Assembly (NCBI GenBank): GCA_030533405.1
Contig: JAUNJF010000028.1
Span: 1-39,244, forward strand
Origin: Eubacteriales bacterium
Lineage (GTDB): Bacteria > Bacillota > Clostridia > Lachnospirales > Lachnospiraceae
Direction: 5' to 3'
DNA: 39,244 nucleotides
In this document: piece by piece, positions 17,062 to 24,778 of the stretch
How the letters are laid out: each line of letters opens with the position of its first letter
Numbering within the stretch: position 1 is the stretch's first letter
Translations under genes and position numbers: made by a program
Notes under the pieces: model-generated
Told to the model about the DNA's origin: nothing
Database searches by the model: none
Seen by the model: only the letters and a program-made list of their open reading frames with translations

Positions 17062-17913
17062 TTATTTTTTATGCTCATGTGTAAATAAATGATTTTGACA
17101 ATATTCATGATTACCATTACAACGTGAACAATATCTAAATTCCAACTCTGGATTGTCTTCTTCTGTTTGTCCGCAAATTGCGCATTTATGTCTTGTCATA
17201 ATCTGTGTTTGTCTTACCTGACTTCTATACTGGCGTTTGCGTTTTGAATGGCTACGACCTTTTCCTTTTGATGCAATATAAAAAATTATAAAATTAAATA
17301 CTGACATTACAACCGTAACCATTCCTGTATAATAACCCATCATTCCAAAACGTAGAAACTCTACAATTAAATATGCTATATCTAAGTATCCAAGCCATTT
17401 AATCTTTACTGGAATAAAAAAGTATAACAAAACCTGATTCTCTGGAAACATAAATGCATAGGCTAAAAACATACTCATACACAAATAATATGTTGACGCA
17501 CCAAACAATCCATATGAATAGTACATATCTAAATATGCAGCTTTTCCCATCATCTTCATGATTATATATGTTAACATAATACCTAAATCAGTAAATATAA
17601 TACCTGATAATATATATACTGTATAACGAAAATCACCAAGCACTCGTTCTAATGTACGCCCTATTGAAAAATAAAAAAACAATGTAATAATAACAAAAAC
17701 ACTCGCTCCATACGGCGGAATTACAATCCATGTAATCAATCGATATACTTGTCCTCGCATTACCTTTGCAGGGTTTAATGCTAGTATTTGCAACGCCTCT
17801 GGTGCAAATATCTCTATCATATATCCCAAAACGAATCCTGATATCAATATCACTGTCAAGTTGGGAATTGAATGCTTTCCAAATTTTCTTTCAAGTTTTG
17901 TCATCAAATCCAT
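17062..17913 (-). CDS. Rhomboid-like membrane protein with C-terminal zinc ribbon, probably non-catalytic
   Basis: This is a 283-residue protein with about six membrane segments. Rhomboid-type phrases are present: GQVYRLITWIVIPP, corresponding to the L1-loop region after the first segment, and YGLFGAST. An active rhomboid would have GxSG and a later helix with histidine. Here the serine site reads GAST (138-141) and the last membrane helix has Asn207 with no histidine, so protease activity is doubtful. After the membrane part is a basic linker (RKRQYR) and a Cys/His cluster: Cys244, Cys247, Cys262, Cys265, Cys272 plus histidines. The ribosome site is unclear; the ATG at 17913 or 17904 is possible. 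Confidence 0.75.
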   Translation of the reverse strand: MDLMTKLERKFGKHSIPNLTVILISGFVLGYMIEIFAPEALQILALNPAKVMRGQVYRLITWIVIPPYGASVFVIITLFFYFSIGRTLERVLGDFRYTVYILSGIIFTDLGIMLTYIIMKMMGKAAYLDMYYSYGLFGASTYYLCMSMFLAYAFMFPENQVLLYFFIPVKIKWLGYLDIAYLIVEFLRFGMMGYYTGMVTVVMSVFNFIIFYIASKGKGRSHSKRKRQYRSQVRQTQIMTRHKCAICGQTEEDNPELEFRYCSRCNGNHEYCQNHLFTHEHKK

Positions 17914-17941
17914 ATCTTTGTCTCATCCCTTATTTTTATTT

Positions 17942-17969
17942 GCAGGTGCACATCAATCCTGGCACCTGC
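17942..17969. other. Hairpin between the LysM and rhomboid-like genes
   Basis: GCAGGTGC and GCACCTGC form a perfect 8-bp stem with a 12-base loop. On the minus strand the run of T is missing after the stem, so it is not a standard terminator for the gene upstream. The T-run follows on the plus strand only, where no gene ends. Confidence 0.5.
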
Positions 17970-17993
17970 TTGTATTTTTTTACATATAAATCG

Positions 17994-18392
17994 TTACATC
18001 TCTTCTGATGTTACATCATTTTCTCTTGGCATTGCCAAAGGAACACTAAGAATGAGTCCTTCTGGCAACTCTACATCTAACAATGTCTTGTTATATTTTA
18101 CCAAGGTATCAAACGGAAGCGAAAATGCTTTCAATATCTGTCCCAACGTGTCTCCGTCATTTACTACATATGTTTTTTCCGGACGACTTGGCATCGTTGG
18201 AATACAAAGTTCATCTCCTATTTGCAAATTATATACATTTACATAAGGATTTAATCGCATAATATCAAATAATTTTACATCATACTTTTTTGCTAATTTA
18301 TACAAGGTATCTCCATCTTCAATCACATGTACATACCCTCTACATCCAAAAGGCTTTTTCTGTCTTTCTTCATACTCATATTCCATATCCAT
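17994..18392 (-). CDS. Protein with two LysM domains
   Basis: LysM domains bind N-acetylglucosamine-containing glycans such as peptidoglycan. The 132-residue product has two, at about 20-65 (VIEDGDTLYKLAKKYDV, then LQIGDELCIP) and about 75-119 (VVNDGDTLGQILKAFSL). There is no signal peptide or membrane segment, which is unusual for a wall protein. It fits spore-coat or spore-cortex LysM proteins, which are made in the mother cell; this is inference. The start is uncertain: ATGs at 18392 and 18386 lack a strong ribosome site, and a TTG at 18404 is possible. Confidence 0.82.
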   Translation of the reverse strand: MDMEYEYEERQKKPFGCRGYVHVIEDGDTLYKLAKKYDVKLFDIMRLNPYVNVYNLQIGDELCIPTMPSRPEKTYVVNDGDTLGQILKAFSLPFDTLVKYNKTLLDVELPEGLILSVPLAMPRENDVTSEEM

Positions 18393-18455
18393 TTGTCTTA
18401 CCAATACGCTTTTTTATCATTATATTCAAAAAACAGAAATAATTGCCAAACTCCA

Positions 18456-19034
18456 TTACTTTTTCTTAGGTGTTACCGCAATACAAAAAGTATCTCCCTC
18501 TAGCTGATCCTCATAAAACTCTGTATATTTTAATGTGTATGCATCCTTTTTCTTTACTGTGTACATTACGTATTTTGATATACTCTCTCCTTGTTTCAAA
18601 GTAAATAAATTGTCCATATACTGTTCATCTTTTAATTCCGTCTTGCCATATCCCGTAACCACATTTTTTTCTTCATTTCCCTCAAAATCCAAAATGAAAT
18701 CCGTGATACTCATCGGTAAATCCTTTCCATAAGTATTACGAATCGTTAATTTTAAAACAACATATGCCATTCCCTGATCAGCCTGATACAATCCATCTTC
18801 AAACTGATAGGTGTCATAACAATAAGCCTCATCCACCTTTACATGAAAAAAAGCTGTTTCAGCTTCATTGCCCTCATCAACATAGATAGTTCCACCATAG
18901 CTTCTTCCATCATCGGATTTCATGGATCCATTTTCATCTGGCTTTCCTTTACAGCCAACACAACCAATCATCATGGTTAACGCAACCAAAAACGAAATTA
19001 CCATTTTATTAAATTTGTTATTTCTCATAAACAT
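18456..19034 (-). CDS. Lipoprotein with DUF4352-like domain
   Basis: This 192-residue protein has a lipoprotein signal whose lipobox ends at VGC. It carries a C-terminal beta-rich domain similar in style to DUF4352/telokin-like modules: FHVKVDEAYCYDTYQFEDG, AYVVLKLTIRNTYGKDL and KQGESISKYVMY. Such domains are common in Firmicute surface lipoproteins and their ligands are mostly unknown. AAAGGTGA precedes the ATG. It lies downstream of the GNAT gene. A second lipoprotein with a similar domain is at 23902-24684. Confidence 0.7.
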   Translation of the reverse strand: MFMRNNKFNKMVISFLVALTMMIGCVGCKGKPDENGSMKSDDGRSYGGTIYVDEGNEAETAFFHVKVDEAYCYDTYQFEDGLYQADQGMAYVVLKLTIRNTYGKDLPMSITDFILDFEGNEEKNVVTGYGKTELKDEQYMDNLFTLKQGESISKYVMYTVKKKDAYTLKYTEFYEDQLEGDTFCIAVTPKKK

Positions 19035-19048
19035 CTTAAATCACCTTT

Positions 19049-19471
19049 CTACTCATCCTTCAAATATTGGATCATTCCTGGACCTAATGCATCTGTAGGT
19101 CTAGCCAAAAATCCATGCTTTTCATAAAAAGGTTCTCTCCCCTTTGCACACATAAGACAAAGCATCATTTCACTATTCTCAAGGCGCATATCCTCTACAA
19201 ACTTGATTAAACATTTCAAAACTGTAGAGCCAATTCCTGTTCCTTGATGTGATGGTATCACAATTAAATCCTGTACATAGCAAATAACTGCTCCGTCACC
19301 AACAATTCTTCCCATCGCAACAAGATTATTATCCTCATATGCGGATACAATATACAAGCTATGATCAAGTGCTCTTTGGGCCTGTTCCAATTGTAAACAC
19401 TTCCATCCTACCTGTTTTCGAATTTCTAAATATTCATTTACTGACAGGCTATTTTCCTTAATCTTTATCAT
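19049..19471 (-). CDS. GNAT family N-acetyltransferase
   Basis: This is a 140-residue GCN5-related acetyltransferase. The acetyl-CoA site is visible in VQDLIVIPSHQGTGIGSTVL (about residues 66-85), the motif A pattern Q/R-x-x-G-x-G/A. The C-terminal MCAKGREPFYEKHGF is the usual motif B. The substrate is unknown. The ATG follows the hisF stop codon after one base, with no strong ribosome site, so translation is probably coupled to hisF. Confidence 0.9.
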   Translation of the reverse strand: MIKIKENSLSVNEYLEIRKQVGWKCLQLEQAQRALDHSLYIVSAYEDNNLVAMGRIVGDGAVICYVQDLIVIPSHQGTGIGSTVLKCLIKFVEDMRLENSEMMLCLMCAKGREPFYEKHGFLARPTDALGPGMIQYLKDE

Positions 19472-19472
19472 C

Positions 19473-20234
19473 TTATAGTCTGACTGATACGTCTTTTTCT
19501 TGTAAATATTTCTTCAAATCTACAATCTCAAGCTCCTTATAATGAAATAAAGAAGCCGCTAGTGCTGCATCAGCTTTTCCTTCCGTTAAAGCATCATAAA
19601 AATGTTCTTTTGTTCCAGCTCCACCCGAAGCAATCACGGGAATCGAAACATTTTCACTTATCATTTTAGTCAATGCAATGTCGTACCCCGCCTTCGTACC
19701 ATCACAATCCATACTCGTTAGAAGAATTTCACCAGCACCCATTTTTTCAGCTTTCATAGCCCATTCCACAGCATCTAGTCCAACGTCAATTCTTCCACCA
19801 TTTTTATATACATTCCATCCCGAACCATCAGCTCGACGTTTTGCGTCAATCGCAACAACAACACACTGACTACCAAATTTATCTGCTGCATCACTGATTA
19901 ACTGTGGCGTATTAATCGCAGAGGAATTAATAGAAATCTTATCGGCACCCTCTCTCAAAATCACCTTAAAATCCTCTACTGTACGGATTCCACCTCCTAC
20001 AGTAAATGGAATAAAAACAGTTTCTGCAACACGTCTAACCATATCAATTACAATATTTCTTGCATCGCTAGACGCAGTAATATCTAAAAATACTAACTCA
20101 TCTGCTCCAGCTTTATCATATGCCTTAGCAACCTCAACAGGATCACCAGCATCTCTCAAATTCACAAAATTAATACCTTTTACAACACGTCCTCCTGTTA
20201 CATCAAGACATGGAATTATTCTTTTTGTATGCAT
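19473..20234 (-). CDS. hisF: Imidazole glycerol phosphate synthase, cyclase subunit
   Basis: HisF closes the imidazole ring using ammonia supplied by HisH, giving IGP and AICAR in histidine synthesis. The 253-residue barrel has the catalytic aspartates Asp11 (IIPCLD) and Asp130 (VVAIDAKRR), and FTVGGGIRT and VIASGGAGT phosphate-binding loops. It begins directly after the hisH stop codon. No other his genes are in the window, so this pair is separate from the rest of the pathway. Confidence 0.98.
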   Translation of the reverse strand: MHTKRIIPCLDVTGGRVVKGINFVNLRDAGDPVEVAKAYDKAGADELVFLDITASSDARNIVIDMVRRVAETVFIPFTVGGGIRTVEDFKVILREGADKISINSSAINTPQLISDAADKFGSQCVVVAIDAKRRADGSGWNVYKNGGRIDVGLDAVEWAMKAEKMGAGEILLTSMDCDGTKAGYDIALTKMISENVSIPVIASGGAGTKEHFYDALTEGKADAALAASLFHYKELEIVDLKKYLQEKDVSVRL

Positions 20235-20864
20235 TTATTGTTCCTCCTTCTGTAGAGATTCTAAGGAAATAAAATTACGTAATATCTTAAGTCCAACTTC
20301 ACTACTTTTTTCAGGATGAAACTGACAAGCAAATATATTGTCTTTCTCAACACTTGCATGAATCAATGTAGAATACTCTGTAGTCGCTGCAACTTCATTC
20401 TCATCTTCTGCTTTTAAATAATAAGAATGAACAAAATAGACATATGGATTTTCCTCAATTCCTCTAAACAATGTAGCATCCGGCTTAACCTTCAACGAAT
20501 TCCATCCCATATGAGGAATTTTCAATCCATCCCCCTCTGGAATTCGATTAATAGTACCCTTCAATACGCCAAGTCCTGCAACACCTGGCGACTCATCACT
20601 ACTTTCGTATAATAATTGTAATCCGAGACAAATACCCAAAAATGGAGTCCCACGCTCAATCACTTCATAAATCACCTGATCTAGACCATATTTTTTAATC
20701 TTCTCCATCGCATCGCCAAAACTACCTACACCTGGCAAAATAACCTTATCACACTGCAAAATTGTGTCACGATCTCTTGTAATAACTGCTTCCTGTCCAA
20801 GATACTGTATTGCCTTCTCTACACTCTTAATATTTCCTGCATCATAATCAAGTATTGCTATCAT
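20235..20864 (-). CDS. hisH: Imidazole glycerol phosphate synthase, glutaminase subunit
   Basis: HisH hydrolyses glutamine and channels ammonia to HisF. The 209-residue class I glutaminase has the triad Cys79 (FLGICLGLQLL), His183 and Glu185 (FHPEKS). The oxyanion-region block is LPGVGSFGDAM. Its ATG overlaps the stop codon of the preceding membrane protein by 4 bases and hisF starts right after its stop. Confidence 0.98.
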   Translation of the reverse strand: MIAILDYDAGNIKSVEKAIQYLGQEAVITRDRDTILQCDKVILPGVGSFGDAMEKIKKYGLDQVIYEVIERGTPFLGICLGLQLLYESSDESPGVAGLGVLKGTINRIPEGDGLKIPHMGWNSLKVKPDATLFRGIEENPYVYFVHSYYLKAEDENEVAATTEYSTLIHASVEKDNIFACQFHPEKSSEVGLKILRNFISLESLQKEEQ

Positions 20865-22810
20865 TCATTCACTTCCTCTATATCTTCCTGTTTCATTTGC
20901 TCTGCATCTGGTAAATTCACATTCTGTTCATTATCCTCTGTATGCCCGTTACCTGCTACATATTCTTCTATTGTTGTTACATAACTTGCATTATCAAGTG
21001 CATTTATTGCCACAGCCTGTTCGACCGTTATCCCATATTCATCCATCAACACCTGCTGTATCTGACTAAATGAATAATCAATATCTTTCACGATACCTAA
21101 TTCCTGCGCCTCATCATAGTGTTCATAATATTTGCTCACTCCACGAAGCAATGAATCCAATGCACGTTCTTCATATCCCAAAGAATGATTATTATTATAA
21201 GCCTCATATAATCGTTCAACATACATAACCGTATAGATTCGATCTTTCAGCTCCATATCTTTTTCTTTTACATCTACACCAACAATCTCATCATAAGCAT
21301 ATCGATATTTTTGTCTCGAAAAATAATCTGCCGCCTTTTTTATCGCCTGTGTATAACTAAAATTCGTAGTTGAAATATAAAACAAAAATACACCGCCCAA
21401 AAAGAATGTAAACACGAACATCACCATTGGCTTATTCAATTTCTTTTCTGGTTCAGCCTCCGCTGCTTCCTTTGCTTTTTTCTGTTTCTTTAGTTCATCC
21501 TTTTGTTTCTTCTTCTCTGCCGCCAGTTTTTTCTTTTTATCATTTTCTAGCGATTTTTTAGCCTTTTTGTTCTCGTCTTTTTCTTTTTTTACAGCCTTTG
21601 CAGCTTCTTTTTTTGCTTTCTTTTCTGCTTTCTTCGCTGCTATCGCCTCAAGCTCTTCTTCTGAAATTTCATCATCATCATCATCCGAATCACCAAATAA
21701 AATCTGCCAAAAACTTCTTTTTTTCTTTTCATCAGATGCCTTTCCCTGTGTTCCACCGCTTGATACACCTGTTAAATCCTCACTTACTGACTGCGTCTCA
21801 CTTTCTTGTGTACTATGATTATCACCCTTTGAAGTCTCTTCATCCATGTCTAGCAATGATAGAAGGTCATCTAAATCTTCTCCGCCATTTTGTGACGAAT
21901 CGGTTTGTGCAACTGGTTGCTCTGCCATTTCAGCCAAACTATCCAAATCATCAAAGTCGTCTAAACTCATTAATTCTTCCTGCTCTGCCGGTTCCTGACC
22001 AGAACCATCAGATTTCCCCTGCACTTTTTCAAACAATTCTTCTAACGAGGCTGCATCCGAATACTGATCCACAACCATATCATCTCGATTTACAGATTCA
22101 ACTGAATCTGTGGCAGACTGCTCATTTGATTCTTTCGCTACTGGTTGCTCACTCTCAGACTCTTCTAATAAACTATCTAAAAAAGCATCTGCATTGAATG
22201 TATCTTCATTCAGGCTCTCGCTCTCACTTGCAACTTCATCCATCTGATTATAGGAATCAAATGCATCAGCACTTTCCTGCAATGTCTGAGAATCCTCATC
22301 TATTTGACTAAAATCATCCGATGAGGTTTCCTCCTCCATATAAACATTTTCCATTTCATCTGCAACAGACGCTTGTACAGTTTCTTCTTGTTTTAGATCT
22401 TCTTCATTTTCCTCACGAAAAAATCCATCTATTTCCAAATCACCCTCAAAATCCTTAATCAAATTATCAAAATCATCATCTTTGAGGTTATCTATATTGG
22501 TAATATCTACATCATCAAAATCAATATCCGAAAAATCCAAATCACCAATATCTAAATCCGCCAACTCATCTAACGCATCCAATTCCTCCATTTGCTCCTC
22601 AGAAAATTGCATGTCAAATGCGTCATCAATCTGCGATGACTCTCTTTCTATATCTAAGTCAAAATCCAACTCTTTATCGTATTCCTGTTCCTCTAATCTT
22701 ACGCGTTTTTCTCTCTGAATTTGACTATCTAACTCATCTTCAATTTTATGGTCAATCTCTTTATCTAACGAAAACTCGTTCAAAAGATTGTCAAGATAAT
22801 TCTCGTCCAT
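20861..22810 (-). CDS. Charge-segregated single-span membrane protein, unknown
   Basis: This is a 649-residue protein I do not recognise. Residues about 1-390 are strongly acidic and low-complexity (rich in D, E, S; for example LDIGDLDFSDIDFDDVDI), probably disordered. Residues about 392-459 are a lysine- and alanine-rich helix (KKAEKKAKKEAAKAVKKE). One membrane segment covers about 461-481 (MVMFVFTFFLGGVFLFYIS). A helical extracytoplasmic or C-terminal domain follows (about 482-620). By the positive-inside rule the acidic part would be cytosolic. It starts the hisHF unit and its stop overlaps hisH by 4 bases. A good promoter is just upstream. Confidence 0.75.
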   Translation of the reverse strand: MDENYLDNLLNEFSLDKEIDHKIEDELDSQIQREKRVRLEEQEYDKELDFDLDIERESSQIDDAFDMQFSEEQMEELDALDELADLDIGDLDFSDIDFDDVDITNIDNLKDDDFDNLIKDFEGDLEIDGFFREENEEDLKQEETVQASVADEMENVYMEEETSSDDFSQIDEDSQTLQESADAFDSYNQMDEVASESESLNEDTFNADAFLDSLLEESESEQPVAKESNEQSATDSVESVNRDDMVVDQYSDAASLEELFEKVQGKSDGSGQEPAEQEELMSLDDFDDLDSLAEMAEQPVAQTDSSQNGGEDLDDLLSLLDMDEETSKGDNHSTQESETQSVSEDLTGVSSGGTQGKASDEKKKRSFWQILFGDSDDDDDEISEEELEAIAAKKAEKKAKKEAAKAVKKEKDENKKAKKSLENDKKKKLAAEKKKQKDELKKQKKAKEAAEAEPEKKLNKPMVMFVFTFFLGGVFLFYISTTNFSYTQAIKKAADYFSRQKYRYAYDEIVGVDVKEKDMELKDRIYTVMYVERLYEAYNNNHSLGYEERALDSLLRGVSKYYEHYDEAQELGIVKDIDYSFSQIQQVLMDEYGITVEQAVAINALDNASYVTTIEEYVAGNGHTEDNEQNVNLPDAEQMKQEDIEEVNE

Positions 22811-22846
22811 AAAAACACCTCTTCATCGTAATAAACATACTTATTC

Positions 22847-22875
22847 ATTGTAACACACCTTTTCTATTTTAACAA
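22847..22875 (-). promoter_or_regulatory. Promoter of the membrane protein-hisH-hisF unit
   Basis: On the minus strand TTGTTA (22870-22875) and TACAAT (22847-22852) are 17 bases apart, and a TG precedes the -10 by one base. The element is about 36 bases upstream of the start codon. Confidence 0.7.
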
Positions 22876-22911
22876 GAAACAAACAGATAATCCTATCAAT
22901 AACAAACCTTC

Positions 22912-22960
22912 TCAAAAAAAAAGAAAAGCTACCGAATGAACACATGTCAAACGGTAGCTT
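22912..22960 (-). terminator. Terminator of cheV
   Basis: A 9-bp stem (AAGCTACCG / CGGTAGCTT, 22926-22934 and 22952-22960) has a 17-base loop. On the minus strand it is followed by a run of Ts (TTTTCTTTTTTTTT), a standard Rho-independent terminator 12 bases after the cheV stop. Confidence 0.88.
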
Positions 22961-22971
22961 CTCGTATTTCA

Positions 22972-23889
22972 TTATTCTTCAGAATTATTTTTAACAACAA
23001 GCTCATCAATACATGAAACTAATTTTGCAATCTCTGGTTTTGATATCTGTACATCTGCACCTAATTTCTCACCCTTACGTTTCATATCATCATTAATCAA
23101 TGAAGAGAAAATAACAACTGGAATATTTTTAAACGCATCATCATCACGAACCAAGCGAATCAAGCGATGACCATCCATCTGTGGCATCTCAATATCTGTA
23201 ATAATAACTTTCACACCATAGTCAACACCATTGTTTTTCTTCAACTCTGATAAGCAATCCCATGCTTCCTGACCATTTGAGAACAATTTCAAATTGGTGT
23301 AACCTGATTTTGTTAACGAATCAGAAATCAAACGCTGAAGCATTGGGGAATCTTCTGCAATAATAATTGGTACATTATTACGCTCTCTTTCTCCTAATGC
23401 TGCCAATTCAGATACCTTCAAGCTTGTTTCAGGACAAATATCTTCTACAATACGCTCGAAATCCAATACAATAATCAACGAATCTAGCTTTTTGATAATA
23501 CCTGTTGCAATTCCGACACCTGGAGCATTCACAGTTGCGTCTGGCTTCACAATATCCTGCCATGAAACACGATGAATACCTAATACCTGATCTACCGCAA
23601 ATGCAATATTTAAATTATTGAAATTAGTAACAATCAGCATTTTTTCTTCTGACATAGCATGTGTTACAAATCCCAATGCTTTAGGCAAATCAATAACCGT
23701 GATAATATCTTCTCTTGGCATAAAAATACCTTCTATACATGGGTGTGAATTCGGAATCGGAGTAATATGTGTTGCTGTTAGTATCTCTCTAACCTTTGCA
23801 ACATTAATTCCGTAATGATTCCCTGCAATCACAAATTCCAAAACTTCAAGTTCATTTGTTCCGCTTTCCAATAAGATATTTGTGTCCAT
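22972..23889 (-). CDS. cheV: Chemotaxis protein CheV (CheW domain plus receiver)
   Basis: CheV couples chemoreceptors to the CheA kinase and adapts signalling through its receiver domain. The 305-residue protein has an N-terminal CheW-like domain (about 15-160) and a response-regulator receiver (about 173-300). The phosphoacceptor is Asp232 in ITDIEMPQMDG, with the acidic pair Glu179/Asp180 and the conserved Lys284 in SKPE. It follows the 260-residue lipoprotein gene by 12 bases. No other che, mot or fli genes are in the window. Confidence 0.95.
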   Translation of the reverse strand: MDTNILLESGTNELEVLEFVIAGNHYGINVAKVREILTATHITPIPNSHPCIEGIFMPREDIITVIDLPKALGFVTHAMSEEKMLIVTNFNNLNIAFAVDQVLGIHRVSWQDIVKPDATVNAPGVGIATGIIKKLDSLIIVLDFERIVEDICPETSLKVSELAALGERERNNVPIIIAEDSPMLQRLISDSLTKSGYTNLKLFSNGQEAWDCLSELKKNNGVDYGVKVIITDIEMPQMDGHRLIRLVRDDDAFKNIPVVIFSSLINDDMKRKGEKLGADVQISKPEIAKLVSCIDELVVKNNSEE

Positions 23890-23901
23890 AATTAAGCCCC
23901 C

Positions 23902-24684
23902 CTATTTTATCTTTATCACATTGTCCGCATCATTATATTTCACCTTTAACTCTATCGAATCCATAGATTTTTTCATGGAATCGGCTATCTGAAATACCAA
24001 TACAGCTTCCTGTTCCTCATTCGGTTTTACCGTTGTTTCCAACGTTCCCAAATCATCCATTAAGATTGTCAACATCGGATTCGCTGCATTCTTATCATTA
24101 CAAACAACTCGATAATCAATCCCACTATCAATCAATGAAATATCGATATTATTATCCGTTGTGTTTTTTACTCGAAAACGCACAACTAAAAGTGAATACC
24201 CCCTAGACGCTTCCAAATATATAAACTTACCATCCTCATCAATTGCCGGATATTGTTTCGTAACTAAAAAGTCCTTATAAACAATGGAAGCACCTTTTAT
24301 TCCTGCAATTTTCGCAATATCGCCTTCTTGTCCCACTACAGTTGTCTGTTGTTGTGAATCCACTTCACTTCTATCATTAGATTCCGTGGTAATCTCTTCC
24401 GTTTGCTGTTCTGTCGTAGTTTCTGTTAACGCTTCCGTCACCATTTCTGTTGTTGTAACTCCCTGGGTAAGCTCCTCAGATTGCTCATCATTCGTAAGCT
24501 TTATCTGATATTCCCCATCCGATATACGATCATCAAAATAACGGTCATATTTCAATAACAATTGTGCTGCATATTCAGAAATCAAATTCGACTGTTCATC
24601 CGTCAAATCCACAACATCATTGCATCCAGTAAGCAACAGACCTAACACACAAAAAAAAGCAATATACTTCACTTTATCTGTCAT
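23902..24684 (-). CDS. Lipoprotein with Thr/Glu-rich linker and DUF4352-like domain
   Basis: This 260-residue protein has a lipoprotein signal with the lipobox LLTGC. A linker rich in T, E and Q (about residues 68-115) follows, then a beta-rich C-terminal domain with YSLLVVRFRVKNTTDNNIDIS and VKPNEEQEAVLVFQI. The C-terminal pattern resembles DUF4352-type modules. Function is unknown. It is the first gene of a two-gene unit with cheV, preceded by a good promoter, which may hint at a sensing role. Confidence 0.68.
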   Translation of the reverse strand: MTDKVKYIAFFCVLGLLLTGCNDVVDLTDEQSNLISEYAAQLLLKYDRYFDDRISDGEYQIKLTNDEQSEELTQGVTTTEMVTEALTETTTEQQTEEITTESNDRSEVDSQQQTTVVGQEGDIAKIAGIKGASIVYKDFLVTKQYPAIDEDGKFIYLEASRGYSLLVVRFRVKNTTDNNIDISLIDSGIDYRVVCNDKNAANPMLTILMDDLGTLETTVKPNEEQEAVLVFQIADSMKKSMDSIELKVKYNDADNVIKIK

Positions 24685-24720
24685 AGTCTCCCCTCAATTC
24701 CTCTGCAACTATATAACGAT

Positions 24721-24749
24721 ATTTTACCACGAAATACAGATAACTTCAA
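24721..24749 (-). promoter_or_regulatory. Promoter of the lipoprotein-cheV unit
   Basis: TTGAAG (24744-24749) and TAAAAT (24721-24726) are 17 bases apart on the minus strand, about 36 bases upstream of the lipoprotein start. Confidence 0.68.
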
Positions 24750-24778
24750 CATTTTTCATTCGAATTACAAACGCTTTA

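Noticed and set aside
21500-21700. Lysine-codon-rich stretch as a DNA repeat
   Set aside because: It is explained by the low-complexity lysine/alanine helix of the encoded protein; units are not exact or evenly spaced.
21598-22197. A 199-codon plus-strand open frame opposite the charge-segregated protein gene
   Set aside because: It is a shadow of the biased acidic/basic composition on the other strand, with no ribosome site or known domain.
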